DNA of 64,000 nucleotides from positions 1,054,378 through 1,118,377 of the forward strand of contig NZ_JADYWF010000001.1 in the NCBI RefSeq assembly GCF_015864945.1. The letters run 5' to 3'. Source of the stretch: Salinibacterium sp. NG253 (GTDB taxonomy: Bacteria > Actinomycetota > Actinomycetes > Actinomycetales > Microbacteriaceae). Under the pieces are notes generated by a model that did no database searches, had not been told where the DNA came from, and was given only the letters and a program-made list of their open reading frames with translations. Shown in pieces: positions 26,105 to 34,721 of the stretch. Position 1 is the first letter of the stretch. Each line of letters starts with the position of its first letter. A program made the position numbers and the translations under genes.

Positions 26105-26626
26105 CTACTGAGCGGTTGAGGCCAGCAGGCCGGCGAAACTTGCGGCGAGTTCTTCTGCAGTCGTGGCTGCGCTCAGCGTCTCGTGCCAGCCATCGAGTTG
26201 GAACACGGCGATGAGTTGCGACAGCATCTCCGTTTGCGCGTGCGGCTCGGTGACGAGAATAAGCACCGCGACCCGGGCTGCGACGGTGGAGTCAGCTCCG
26301 CCCATTTCGCCGAAGTGGACCGGTTCTGCCAACATCGCAATTCCTAGGCCCGACTCGATGGCATGTTCGACATCCGCATGAGGAATAGCAACCGGGATGA
26401 CGGTTGGCAGCCCGGTGGGGTACGCGCTTTCGCGCTCAAGCAGAGCTGCCTCATAGGTGGGGTGCACGGCTCCGACGGCGAGCGCCTGGGCCGCGAAAGC
26501 AGTGAGAACTTCGGCACTCGAGCTGGCTTGCAGGCCCACAAAGCTGAGGTCGGCGCGCGGCATTACGGTCGCGGTCGCGCCGTCGTGGTTGGCATCTGCC
26601 GCGGCTGCGTTGGTCGTGTCGCTCAT
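26105..26626 (-). CDS. PTS sugar transporter subunit IIA (fructose/mannitol-like, galactitol-type partner)
   Basis: A 173-aa cytosolic phosphocarrier. The EIIA-2 domain occupies about 25-170, with the phosphorylatable His83 in IPVAIPHADVEH. A 20-residue Ala/Asp-rich N-terminal tail is extra. It accepts phosphate from HPr and passes it to the divergently encoded IIB. The start has a GATGAGGG ribosome binding site. The 156-bp region shared with the IIB gene contains a TGTACA palindrome that could coordinate both directions. Confidence 0.85.
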   Translation of the reverse strand: MSDTTNAAAADANHDGATATVMPRADLSFVGLQASSSAEVLTAFAAQALAVGAVHPTYEAALLERESAYPTGLPTVIPVAIPHADVEHAIESGLGIAMLAEPVHFGEMGGADSTVAARVAVLILVTEPHAQTEMLSQLIAVFQLDGWHETLSAATTAEELAASFAGLLASTAQ

Positions 26627-26709
26627 GAACCCTCATCCTTCATTGGCGGTGGTTAAGTTTCGTGTCTGTCGGGCACTTGGTGACTGTGTTAGTCAAAACA
26701 AGAACCACT

Positions 26710-26746
26710 TGTACACATTTGTACATCAAACGTGCATAATTGTGTC
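26710..26746. promoter_or_regulatory. Operator-like sites between divergent PTS IIA and IIB genes
   Basis: TGTACA-CATT-TGTACA (26710-26725) has perfect 6-bp arms. Eight bases on, TGCATAATTGTG (26733-26744) matches the word TGCA-YWWWT-GTG found at 33797 and 36586. The SorC protein encoded 670 bp away is the obvious candidate ligand. Confidence 0.45.
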
Positions 26747-26782
26747 ACACCAGTCATTCGCGAATACATTGGAGTATCGAAA

Positions 26783-27064
26783 TTGGCCTCAAAACGCATC
26801 CTCGTCATCTGTGGCACCGGCGTCGCAACATCTACCGTGGTCGCAACAAAGATCAAGGACTTTTGTGCGTCTAAGGGCCTCGACGCCACAATCTCGCAAG
26901 GCAAAGTAACCGACACTCTGCGCGGCGACCTCGCTGCAGACTTCATCGTCGCCACTACCCAAGTGCCCGACTCGGTCGGAATCCCCGTTATCGCCGGACT
27001 CCCGTTCCTTACCGGAATGGGCCTCGACAAGGTGTACGCCGAAATCGAGAAGCAGTTCGACTAA
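26783..27064 (+). CDS. PTS system IIB component, galactitol type
   Basis: A 93-aa IIB phosphocarrier with the phosphocysteine near the N-terminus: Cys10 in LVICGTGVATSTVV, the GatB/lactose-cellobiose-like loop. TTG at 26783 with GGAG eight bases upstream gives the usual family length; the frame stays open to 26732 without a ribosome binding site. It receives phosphate from IIA and donates it to the sugar carried by the following IIC. Confidence 0.85.
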   Translation: MASKRILVICGTGVATSTVVATKIKDFCASKGLDATISQGKVTDTLRGDLAADFIVATTQVPDSVGIPVIAGLPFLTGMGLDKVYAEIEKQFD

Positions 27065-27167
27065 CCCACCCGCTCGCACTGCACCGCAGTTAACCATTGC
27101 GGTGCATCACAGCGCGCTCTAGCGCACCCACACCACTCACTTCAGACAGAGAAATGGACGTTCAACG

Positions 27168-28604
27168 TTGAACATCATTGAAGATATTCTGACGAATATC
27201 ACCAGCTATCTCACGGCACTCGGTGCCGCGGTCACCCTGCCGATCCTCATCACCATCTTCGGCATGATTCTTGGCCAAAAGTTTAGCCAAGCCCTCCGTG
27301 CCGGTGTCCTCATCGGTATCGGCTTCATCGGAATCAACCTCGTCATCGGCCTCATGGCCGGCACCGTTGGTCCCGCAGCTCAGGCTCTCGCCGTGAACCT
27401 CGGCGTGAACCTCACCGTTCTCGACGTTGGTTGGCCCGCGAGCGCCGCCATCGCGTTCGGATCAACTATTGGGGCGGTGATTATTCCTGTCGGCATCCTC
27501 GTCAACATGTTGCTGCTGTGGTCGGGTCTCACCCGCACGTTCAACATCGACCTGTGGAACTTCTGGCACTTCGCCCTCGTTGGCGCTCTTGTGGGAGCTG
27601 TCACTGACAACTTCTGGATCGGTATCGCTGCAGCCGCCGTGCACATGGTGATCGTTCTGGCCCTTGCTGACCTCTCTGCACCGCTGATCCAGAAGTACTT
27701 CAACTTCCCCGACATCTCGTTCCCGCACGGCACCAGCGCGCCGTACATCCTGTTCGCGATTCCGTTCAACTGGATCTTCGACCGCATCCCGGGCTTCCGC
27801 AACCTGAAGGCTGACCCGCAGACCATCGAGAAGCGCTTCGGTGTCTTCGGCGAATCGATGATCCTGGGTCTCGTGCTCGGAATCATCATCGGGCTCGCTG
27901 GCTTCGGCTTCGACGACCCACGTGAAGACTCGATTGCGATCCTCGTGCTCGCGATCAGCCTCGCCGCCGTTCTGCTGCTGCTGCCGCGCATGGTGTCGAT
28001 CCTGATGGAAGGCCTCATCCCCGTCTCCGACTCCGCTCGCGAGTTCGTGCAGAAGCGTTTCCCCGGCCGCAAGTTCTACATCGGTCTCGACACCGCAATC
28101 GCGGTAGGCCAGCCTGCCGTGCTCGCGACATCGCTCGTGTTGGTTCCCGTCACCGTGTTGATCGCTATTGCGCTCGCTCCGCTCGGCAACCAGGTACTGC
28201 CGCTCGTTGACCTTGCGACTCTGCCGTTCATCGTGGCCATGATGGTTCCGATCTTCCGCGGCAACATCGTGCGCTCCGTCATCGGTGGCGCCATCGTTAT
28301 TGCGATCGGCCTGTTCATCGCCACCGCAACCGCACCGCAGTTCACCGCCATCGCCGAAGCTTCCGGCTTCAGCGACAACCAGGGATCACAGCTCATCTCG
28401 TCGCTCGTTGACGGAGCAAACCCCCTGACCGGCCTGTTCTTCGGAGTAGCAAACCTCGGCGGCTGGACCATTGCGGTCCTCGCCGTACTCTCCCTCGGAT
28501 TCGCCTACTGGGTGAGCCGCCTCGAGAAGAAGCGCGACATCGTTCGTGCGCAGGTCGAAGCGGATGCCGCAGCAGCATCCGACGAAGAAGTAGCCAAGGC
28601 CTAA
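27168..28604 (+). CDS. PTS system IIC component, galactitol type
   Basis: A 478-aa membrane permease of the GatC family, with about 11-12 hydrophobic helices and the conserved cytoplasmic segment FPDISFPHGTSAPYILFAIPFNW. It moves and phosphorylates a polyol with IIB. The charged C-terminal tail is about 35 residues. It is 103 bp after IIB and ends at a terminator. TTG at 27168 is the start, with GGA nine bases upstream. The substrate is not certain: galactitol-family carriers also take other polyols and pentoses. Confidence 0.88.
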   Translation: MNIIEDILTNITSYLTALGAAVTLPILITIFGMILGQKFSQALRAGVLIGIGFIGINLVIGLMAGTVGPAAQALAVNLGVNLTVLDVGWPASAAIAFGSTIGAVIIPVGILVNMLLLWSGLTRTFNIDLWNFWHFALVGALVGAVTDNFWIGIAAAAVHMVIVLALADLSAPLIQKYFNFPDISFPHGTSAPYILFAIPFNWIFDRIPGFRNLKADPQTIEKRFGVFGESMILGLVLGIIIGLAGFGFDDPREDSIAILVLAISLAAVLLLLPRMVSILMEGLIPVSDSAREFVQKRFPGRKFYIGLDTAIAVGQPAVLATSLVLVPVTVLIAIALAPLGNQVLPLVDLATLPFIVAMMVPIFRGNIVRSVIGGAIVIAIGLFIATATAPQFTAIAEASGFSDNQGSQLISSLVDGANPLTGLFFGVANLGGWTIAVLAVLSLGFAYWVSRLEKKRDIVRAQVEADAAAASDEEVAKA

Positions 28605-28624
28605 CAGGCCTGGCTTCGCCGCCG

Positions 28625-28658
28625 AAAGCCCCGCTCCCCCAGGAAGGAGCGGGGCTTT
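28625..28658 (+). terminator. Rho-independent terminator of the galactitol-type PTS operon
   Basis: AAAGCCCCGCTCC (28625-28637) pairs with GGAGCGGGGCTTT (28646-28658) and is followed by TTG. It lies 21 bases past the IIC stop. Confidence 0.85.
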
Positions 28659-28729
28659 TGTGCGTCCGCTGGAGGGCGCTAGAGGGCGCTGGAGGAGGAT
28701 CGCCGACTGGTGAACGGCGCTTAACGCAC

Positions 28730-28762
28730 AGAAGGCCCGCACCATGCCGGTGCGGGCCTTCT
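28730..28762 (-). terminator. Rho-independent terminator downstream of HPr
   Basis: AGAAGGCCCGCACC (28730-28743) and its complement (28749-28762) form a 14-bp stem around ATGCC. The outer AACGC/GCGTT arms extend it across a two-base bulge. It closes the minus-strand operon ending in HPr. Confidence 0.75.
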
Positions 28763-28772
28763 GCGTTAGTTG

Positions 28773-29030
28773 CTATTCGACGGTGGAGAGCAGTTCTACG
28801 AGCTGGTCGAGAACGCTGTCAGCGCCCTCATCGTCGGAGGCAATCGTTACGGTTTCGCCCTGCGAGACCCCGAGAGAGATAACGGCGAGGATGCTGGCCG
28901 CGTTGACGGCCTTTTCACCCTTAGCGACCGTGATCTTGAAACCGCTCTTGCTGACAGCCTGCGTAAACAGAGCAGCGGGGCGGGCGTGAAGTCCGGACGG
29001 TGAAACAATTGTGGCTGTGCGTTCTGACAT
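28773..29030 (-). CDS. ptsH: HPr phosphocarrier protein
   Basis: An 85-aa HPr. The catalytic His15 is in SGLHARPAALF and the regulatory-position Ser46 in VNAASILAVISLG, so all expected residues are present. It passes phosphate from enzyme I (not in this window) to the PTS IIA proteins encoded on both sides. ATG at 29030 is preferred over the long upstream frame. It lies 76 bp after E2 in what looks like one transcription unit with the E1/E2 and COG4091 genes, which is unusual company for ptsH. Confidence 0.92.
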   Translation of the reverse strand: MSERTATIVSPSGLHARPAALFTQAVSKSGFKITVAKGEKAVNAASILAVISLGVSQGETVTIASDDEGADSVLDQLVELLSTVE

Positions 29031-29106
29031 GGTGTACCTGTTTCGAAACGTGGTGGACAGCGCCCGTACGGAGCGCTGGGGTGGAACCCGCGAGCGGGTT
29101 GCGGCT

Positions 29107-30411
29107 CTAGAGCAAACGCTCCGGGGTCGCGACGAGGTTGGTGATGGTCGCGAGCATTCGTGCGGCATCCGCACCGTCAGCTACACGATGATCGACGGTG
29201 AGGCCGATCGTGCAGCTCAACCGAACCCCGAAGGTTTCGTCATCGAACACGCGCATGCGTGGCTTGACGGCGCCCGACGACAGAGCTGTCGACTGCGGTG
29301 GGGTCAGTAGTGCGTTGAACGATTCCACGCCGAATCCACCCAGATTCGAGAATACGCTTGTTCCGCCGCCGAGGCGTGCGGGCGGCAAAGTTCCCTTGCG
29401 CGTCTCATCGACGACGGTCGCAATTTCGGCGACCAGGTCAGCCAGCGTTCCCTCGTGCGAATTCGTCAGCACCGGCGCGATGAGCCCCGATGGTGAGTCA
29501 ATCGCGAGCGCGATTCCGATGTGCTCGTTGGCAGCAACTCCCCCATCAGTCCAGATGCCATTGAGCGCAGCGTTCTCGGCCAGAGCAATTGCTTGAGCCC
29601 GCACAAAGAGTGCGGTCCAGCTTGCGCCGCCGAGCGTGGTTTTGCGCACGGCAGCCAAAGCTGACAAATCGAGATCAACGTAGGCAGTGAACTGCGGAAC
29701 GAGAGCGGATGCCGCCATCACCTTGGCAACTTGCTTGCGGGTGCGCAGGCGGCGAGCTTCTACCGGGTCAACCGCCGTGGCAGGCGCAGCAGCCGGCGCA
29801 GCGGCCACAGCCGCAGTCGGAGCTGCTGGTGCTGCGGCCGGAGCCGGAGCGGCGACGGGGGTTGCAGCGGTCGGAACGACCGCAGGAGCAACGGGAGCGG
29901 CTGACGCAACCGGTGCCGCAACGGGGGCGGCAGGTGCTGCGGTAGCCGCTTCGACATCCGCGACCCGCACGGTGTTGTCTGGGCCGGTCGGTGTCACGGT
30001 CGCAAGGTCGATGCCTGCGGCTTCTGCTGCGCTGCGTGCGGCCGGAACGGCCGGGATCCAACCGGTGGCGATCGGCGCAGGGGCAGCAACGGGCGCAACA
30101 GCCTCGGCCGCGACCGCAGCCGGAGCCTCAACAACGGGCTCATCGAAGAGCCCGCCGAGCAGGTCATCCGCTTCGGTCGTGATGAACGCGATCGTGTCGC
30201 CTACCGCGTAGACGTCATCGGGCTGCGCAATGATGCGAGCGAGCACACCATCAAATGGCGACTCCACTTCCATGTCGACTTTGTCGGTCGCGACCTCACA
30301 GATCGGCTCCCCGGAACGAACCGAGTCACCTTCCTGCTTGAGCCACGCGACCATCGTGCCCTCTTCCATGGTCATGGACATTTTGGGCATTGTCAGTGGC
30401 AGCTCAGCCAT
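29107..30411 (-). CDS. 2-oxoacid/acetoin dehydrogenase E2 component (dihydrolipoamide acyltransferase)
   Basis: A 434-aa E2. The single lipoyl domain is at 1-77, with the lipoylated Lys44 in ATDKVDMEVE. A peripheral E3/E1-binding domain lies at about 125-160 (SAAEAAGIDLATVTPTG..RVADVEA). A long Ala/Pro-rich flexible linker (about 165-215) leads to the catalytic domain, with DHRVADGADAARML near the C-terminus supplying the active-site histidine. ATG at 30411 lies one base after the E1beta stop (TGA-C-ATG). It would transfer the acyl group made by E1 to CoA. The E3 gene is not in the window. Confidence 0.88.
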   Translation of the reverse strand: MAELPLTMPKMSMTMEEGTMVAWLKQEGDSVRSGEPICEVATDKVDMEVESPFDGVLARIIAQPDDVYAVGDTIAFITTEADDLLGGLFDEPVVEAPAAVAAEAVAPVAAPAPIATGWIPAVPAARSAAEAAGIDLATVTPTGPDNTVRVADVEAATAAPAAPVAAPVASAAPVAPAVVPTAATPVAAPAPAAAPAAPTAAVAAAPAAAPATAVDPVEARRLRTRKQVAKVMAASALVPQFTAYVDLDLSALAAVRKTTLGGASWTALFVRAQAIALAENAALNGIWTDGGVAANEHIGIALAIDSPSGLIAPVLTNSHEGTLADLVAEIATVVDETRKGTLPPARLGGGTSVFSNLGGFGVESFNALLTPPQSTALSSGAVKPRMRVFDDETFGVRLSCTIGLTVDHRVADGADAARMLATITNLVATPERLL

Positions 30412-30412
30412 G

Positions 30413-31450
30413 TCACCACTTCCGAACGAGATCAGTGGCTGCCGCGACGATGTCTTCAACCTGAGGAACCGAAGCGCGTTCGAGCTTGGGCGCGTACGGG
30501 ATGGGGATGTCGAGGCCAGCAAGACGCTTGATCGGCGCACGAAGGTAGCCGAAGGCATCCGACTCGGAGATGATCGCAGATACTTCGGACATGAAGCCGA
30601 GTGTACGCACAGCCTCTTGAACGAGCAGGACCCGACCGGTGGCCTTGACGGTGCGCAGGATGGTGTCGCTGTCGAGAGGCTTGAGCGTGCGCGGGTCAAC
30701 CACGGTTGCTTCGATACCGTCGGCGGCGAGAATCTCGGCAGCCTCGAGCGCGCGGCTCACCTCGACACCGGTGGCAATAATGGTGAGATCCTTGCCCTCG
30801 CGAGGAACAGCAGCGACACCGAGCGGCGTGCGGATGTCTCCCGTGCGCACCTCTCCCGACGTCTTGTAGAGCAGCTTGTGCTCGATAACCATGACGGGGT
30901 TGGGGTCATCGATGGCCGACAGCAGCAGGCCCTTGGCGTCATCCGCCGTCGCTGGCATGACAACTTTGAGTCCAGGAATGTGCACGAACCACGCTTCGAG
31001 GCTCTGCGAGTGCTGCGCGGCAGCACCCGTTCCCGAGCCGCCGGGAGCGCGAATAACCATCGGCACGCTTACAGCGCCACCGAGCATGAAGTGAATCTTC
31101 GCTGCCTGGTTGGCGATCTGATCCATGGCCTGAGCAGTGAAGTCGGAGAACTGGATCTCCACGATCGGGCGCATACCGGTCATGGCAGCACCGACACCGG
31201 CACCCATGATGCCGAGCTCGCTGATGGTGGTGTCGCGGATGCGCTCGGGGCCGATCTCGTTGATCAGCTCGCCGGTGACTCCGAAGGCGCCACCGTAGGT
31301 TCCGACGTCTTCACCCATGATGAAGACGGCGGGGTCCTTAGCCATGGCGATGCGCATTGCGTCGCGAATGGCCTCAGAGTAGGTCATTGTCACTGTCTCG
31401 GCCGGTGCGGGGGCCGCTGCGGGCTGGGCCGCGGTCGTCTCAATAGTCAT
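30413..31450 (-). CDS. Thiamine-dependent dehydrogenase E1 beta subunit (pyruvate/acetoin dehydrogenase type)
   Basis: A 345-aa transketolase-like beta subunit. [42 protein letters not shown] and the C-terminal domain with [12 protein letters not shown] mark the heterotetrameric AcoB/PdhB class. It forms the TPP active site with the E1 alpha subunit encoded five bases upstream. Its Ala/Pro N-terminal extension (about 20 residues) is not part of the fold. Acetoin, pyruvate or another 2-oxo or alpha-hydroxyketone substrate is possible; context points to a polyol-derived compound. Confidence 0.88.
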   Translation of the reverse strand: MTIETTAAQPAAAPAPAETVTMTYSEAIRDAMRIAMAKDPAVFIMGEDVGTYGGAFGVTGELINEIGPERIRDTTISELGIMGAGVGAAMTGMRPIVEIQFSDFTAQAMDQIANQAAKIHFMLGGAVSVPMVIRAPGGSGTGAAAQHSQSLEAWFVHIPGLKVVMPATADDAKGLLLSAIDDPNPVMVIEHKLLYKTSGEVRTGDIRTPLGVAAVPREGKDLTIIATGVEVSRALEAAEILAADGIEATVVDPRTLKPLDSDTILRTVKATGRVLLVQEAVRTLGFMSEVSAIISESDAFGYLRAPIKRLAGLDIPIPYAPKLERASVPQVEDIVAAATDLVRKW

Positions 31451-31455
31451 CGTTG

Positions 31456-32430
31456 TTACCTTGCGTAGACGGCGGAAAGTAGATCGTCAGCGGTGGCGTC
31501 CGGCGCAGCGTTGGCGCGCTGAACGGCACTGCGCAGCTCGGTGCGCACGTTGTCGCGCACAGCGTCGATGTCAGCCTGCGTGAGGCCACCGGCGGCGAGA
31601 GCCAGAGCTTCGAAGTGAGGAATGGGGTCTTTACCGCGCCACTCATCGATCTCGTCGCGCGTGCGGTACAGGTTCTTGTCTGACTTCGAGTGTCCGCGCC
31701 AGCGGTACGTCTTTGCTTCAATGAAGGTCGGTCCGCCGCCGGCACGAGCGCGGTCAACCGCTTCCTTCGTGGCGTCGTAGACCGCCTGAACATCGTTACC
31801 GTCGACGGTGACTCCCGGGATGCCGTAGCCCTTTGCGCGGTCAGAAAGCTGGTCAAGATTGAAGGCCTTCTCTGACGACATCGACATGCCATAGAGGTTG
31901 TTTTCGCATAGGAACACCACGGGAAGCTGCCACATGGCCGCGAGCACAACGCCCTCGTGCCAGGCACCCTCACCCATCGCGCCGTCACCGTGGAAGCTCA
32001 CAGCAACCTGCTTGGTGCCGCGCATCTTGGCCGACAGCGCTGCGCCGGTAGCGATCGGGATTCCACCGGCAACGATGCCGTTCGCACCGAGGTTTCCGGT
32101 TTCGGTATCCGCGATGTGCATGGAGCCACCGCGGCCGCGGCAGTAGCCGGTTTCTTTCGCAAGAAGTTCAGCCATCATGCGCTCCATATCGGCGCCCTTG
32201 GCGATGCAGTGACCGTGGCCACGGTGCGTCGAGGTGATGTAGTCGTCCTTATTGAGGGCGAGGCATGCTCCCGTTGGCACGGCCTCTTGACCGATCGAAA
32301 GGTGCATGGTGCCGTGCATGAGTCCACGGCCGTAGAGATCTTCCACTGCTTCTTCAAAGCGGCGGATTTTCCACATGGTGGCGAGGCTGGCTGCCGCGAG
32401 TTCGCGGTCCGCAACGATCTGCGTGTTCAT
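31456..32430 (-). CDS. Thiamine-dependent dehydrogenase E1 alpha subunit (pyruvate/acetoin dehydrogenase type)
   Basis: A 324-aa alpha subunit with the TPP-binding motif [31 protein letters not shown] (GDG to NN) and the phosphorylation-loop-like [26 protein letters not shown] and GRGGSMH flank the active site. The length and heterotetramer form match AcoA. ATG at 32430 has AAGG eight bases upstream; a GTG at 32439 is the alternative. It follows the COG4091 gene by 14 bp and precedes E1 beta by five, so all are one operon. Confidence 0.88.
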   Translation of the reverse strand: MNTQIVADRELAAASLATMWKIRRFEEAVEDLYGRGLMHGTMHLSIGQEAVPTGACLALNKDDYITSTHRGHGHCIAKGADMERMMAELLAKETGYCRGRGGSMHIADTETGNLGANGIVAGGIPIATGAALSAKMRGTKQVAVSFHGDGAMGEGAWHEGVVLAAMWQLPVVFLCENNLYGMSMSSEKAFNLDQLSDRAKGYGIPGVTVDGNDVQAVYDATKEAVDRARAGGGPTFIEAKTYRWRGHSKSDKNLYRTRDEIDEWRGKDPIPHFEALALAAGGLTQADIDAVRDNVRTELRSAVQRANAAPDATADDLLSAVYAR

Positions 32431-32444
32431 AGTGGTCACCTTTC

Positions 32445-33770
32445 TTAAACGGAGAGCAACGACGCGAGTGCAGGAACCTGCAGCTGGCCATCGGCGAGAA
32501 GGGCATCCTGCAGCTTGCGCAAGATCACAATCGTTTTGGTTTCGTCGAGCTGTACGTCGTCGTAGGTCACCGCAGTTCCCTTGGCAACGTCACGGATGAG
32601 CGTGCCCGCCGATGCCAGACCGATGGGCAGTTCGCGCCCGGCCTTGGCCTCGGCTGCCGGAACAGCGTCACCGTAGACGTGCTCGCCACCGATGCCATCG
32701 ATTTTCTCGCCAACCTTGAGGTCGCGCTTGGCCATGGCCGAAACATCTGCATTCCAGGCGATCGGAGCGAGCGACGGCTGGCGGTCGATCATGACCTCGC
32801 CAATCGACAGCACTGCCTCGACGCTGGCGAGGTGGTACGGACGGTAGAACGCAAAGTAGGGGCCTTCGCCGAGCTTGAGGTAGCTGAGCTCCTCGTGCAC
32901 CACGGGGTCGGTTGCCTTGGCAACAACAAACACACCGGGAGCAACCGGGCCAGTGGCGTAGTCAACAACACCGCTGCGGTCGAGGATGCCGCCGTCTTCG
33001 ATGGGCTTGAAAATGTCCTGCAGGGTCGGCACTGTTGCGGCCGGTCCGTGCATCGAACGCTTCGTGAGCTCAAGGTCTGCCGCGTTAGCGAGGGCAGCCA
33101 TCTCGATCATCGTCTTGGTTCCGTCGACGAAGCTGCACAGCATCCGTGGGTTCATGCCCTTGGTCTTGGCTTCTTCTTCGAGGCTGGAAGGGGTAGCCGA
33201 CTCGTTGAGCGGGTTGTTCTTGCCCTTACCCGCGAGCACAACGTCAAGACCGATGTCTTCGACGTACTCGACGAGCTTCAGGCACTCAACGGGCTCATCG
33301 CCACGGCAGACGGTGTAGATGTTGCCGGTCTGCGCTGCGATGCGAGCCAGGAGGAGACCGACGGTGACGTCTGCCTCAACAGTCATGAGTGCGACATCCT
33401 TGCCACCGAGCAGCGAAGCCAGAGCGACTTTGGCGGCGATCTCGGGAACGCCCGAGCACTCGATGACCATGTCGATGGGGAGCTTGGGCAATGCGAGAGC
33501 GTCGTTGACGACAACGTGGCCGCCCGCTTCGATTGTGGCGGCAAGCGTCTCGAGGTCTGCTGACTGGTCAACGTCGGTGATGCCGGCGTTGGCGAGAGCG
33601 CTTACGGCACGGTCGATCGCAATGTCGGCGACGGCGGTGATGTCGACGCCCTTTTGGCGTGCGATCTGGGCGATGAAGCCGGACCCCATCTGGCCTGCTC
33701 CGACGAGTCCAATACGGACGGGACGACCGACTTCACGCTGACGCGCAAGCAGTTTGTTTGTGTAACCCAT
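32445..33770 (-). CDS. COG4091 NAD(P)-dependent oxidoreductase with C-terminal SAF domain
   Basis: A 441-aa protein. An N-terminal Rossmann domain (VRIGLVGAGQMGSGFIAQIA, about 18-37) and a homoserine-dehydrogenase-like middle are followed by a C-terminal SAF domain (about 350-415; AKRDLKVGEKIDGIGGEHVYGD). The group is usually labelled 'predicted homoserine dehydrogenase', but the SAF domain and PTS neighbours argue for a sugar- or polyol-phosphate step instead. ATG at 33770 begins the operon COG4091-E1alpha-E1beta-E2-HPr, with an operator-like palindrome 27-40 bases upstream. The exact reaction is unknown to me. Confidence 0.78.
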   Translation of the reverse strand: MGYTNKLLARQREVGRPVRIGLVGAGQMGSGFIAQIARQKGVDITAVADIAIDRAVSALANAGITDVDQSADLETLAATIEAGGHVVVNDALALPKLPIDMVIECSGVPEIAAKVALASLLGGKDVALMTVEADVTVGLLLARIAAQTGNIYTVCRGDEPVECLKLVEYVEDIGLDVVLAGKGKNNPLNESATPSSLEEEAKTKGMNPRMLCSFVDGTKTMIEMAALANAADLELTKRSMHGPAATVPTLQDIFKPIEDGGILDRSGVVDYATGPVAPGVFVVAKATDPVVHEELSYLKLGEGPYFAFYRPYHLASVEAVLSIGEVMIDRQPSLAPIAWNADVSAMAKRDLKVGEKIDGIGGEHVYGDAVPAAEAKAGRELPIGLASAGTLIRDVAKGTAVTYDDVQLDETKTIVILRKLQDALLADGQLQVPALASLLSV

Positions 33771-33796
33771 GACTACCCCTTTGAAACCACGTTATA

Positions 33797-33810
33797 TGCA
33801 CTTATGTGCG
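33797..33810. promoter_or_regulatory. Operator-like palindrome upstream of the COG4091-E1-E2-HPr operon
   Basis: TGCACTTATGTGCG contains GCAC-TTAT-GTGC. It is identical at 12 of 14 positions to the site upstream of the glucitol-type PTS operon (36586-36599), which suggests one regulator for both operons. Confidence 0.5.
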
Positions 33811-33898
33811 TTAGTTAATCAAGTATGTGTATTTAGTATGCCCCGATAGGAACAACGATGCAATGCCGGATGCCGAAGCATCCGAACATGCACGGTCG

Positions 33899-34300
33899 CT
33901 ACTTACGGGCTGCCGCTGCGACGTTGCGCTTATACGTAACCCAGTACTGCTTGGTCGCGTAGTCCACAGCTGCGGTCATCATCTTTTCCTTCGTGCGAAG
34001 CACGGCGGTATCGAGATCACCGATCAGCTCGGGGCGCGGCTTGAAGTGCGCCATGACGGTGCTGCCGACCATGGCCTCGGCGGCCACGATTCGAGATGTT
34101 GAGGCATCCACGACGAGGAGAACGATCGCTCCCCGGAGGAAGCTCTTGCCTCGCCCAGAGACGAGGAAGTGGTCTTTGACGCCGAGGAAGCTGGTTCCCA
34201 GGCGCTTGGTTGCACGAGAATACGTGCGCTGTTGAAGAAGGCTGAATACAACGCTCAGAACGAGCGCTGCCATCAGCAGCAATGCGAAGCCGGTGTCCAT
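33899..34300 (-). CDS. gutM: GutM-type glucitol operon activator protein
   Basis: A 133-aa GutM family protein: an N-terminal transmembrane helix (TGFALLLMAALVLSVVFSLLQQ) then a small soluble domain with GRGKSFLRGAIVLLVVD and IVAAEAMVGSTVMAHFKP. In enterobacteria GutM activates the glucitol operon. It follows the glucitol IIA gene by one base (TGA-C-ATG) and is the last gene of the minus-strand PTS operon. Confidence 0.82.
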   Translation of the reverse strand: MDTGFALLLMAALVLSVVFSLLQQRTYSRATKRLGTSFLGVKDHFLVSGRGKSFLRGAIVLLVVDASTSRIVAAEAMVGSTVMAHFKPRPELIGDLDTAVLRTKEKMMTAAVDYATKQYWVTYKRNVAAAARK

Positions 34301-34301
34301 G

Positions 34302-34676
34302 TCAACTACCTTCGATGAGCTCAATGGTGACGCCCGCGTTGGGCAACGAGAGTGTGCCCTCCGCGTGAATGGCGCCGGGGAGAACTTTCTGGCTGTCTTC
34401 TGGGTCGCTGTAGACCACAAAGTGGCCAAGCGTGCGGAGGTTGTGTCCGGCGATCTCGCCGACCTCCGTAATGGTGACTTCAGAGCCCCCCACCCGCAGC
34501 ACGTCTCCCGGACGGGGGTCGCGCTGCGGGTGGTGGTGCGCGACAGTGTGAACCACGCTTACCTCAGCCAGTTCGGCGGGGCACGGTTCTCCGAAGAAGA
34601 TCACCACTCCCCCTTCGAACATTTCGGTGGCGTCCGTTCCGATGGACGTGACCTCGCTGCGGTAATAGGTAGTCAT
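34302..34676 (-). CDS. PTS glucitol/sorbitol-type IIA component
   Basis: A 124-aa protein of the EIIA-Gut family. His43 in VSVVHTVAHHH is the likely phosphorylation site, and PGDVLRVGGSEVTITEVGEIAGHNLRTLGHFVVYF-like sequence matches the family core. It receives phosphate from HPr. Its gene lies 45 bp after IIBC and is translationally coupled to gutM. Confidence 0.88.
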   Translation of the reverse strand: MTTYYRSEVTSIGTDATEMFEGGVVIFFGEPCPAELAEVSVVHTVAHHHPQRDPRPGDVLRVGGSEVTITEVGEIAGHNLRTLGHFVVYSDPEDSQKVLPGAIHAEGTLSLPNAGVTIELIEGS

Positions 34677-34721
34677 TGCTGTCTCGCTTTTCTCTGCTGT
34701 TACGTGTGGTGGTTGTGCTGG

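Noticed and set aside
28672-28700. Short tandem GAGGGCGCT units, considered as a repeat array or attachment site
   Set aside because: Only two full units of nine bases between two terminators; no second copy at the other end of the block.
29687-30211. Ala-rich plus-strand frame with repetitive sequence, considered as a repeat or PE/PPE-like gene
   Set aside because: It is the complement of the Ala/Pro-rich linker of the E2 protein, whose flanking lipoyl and catalytic domains fix the coding strand.
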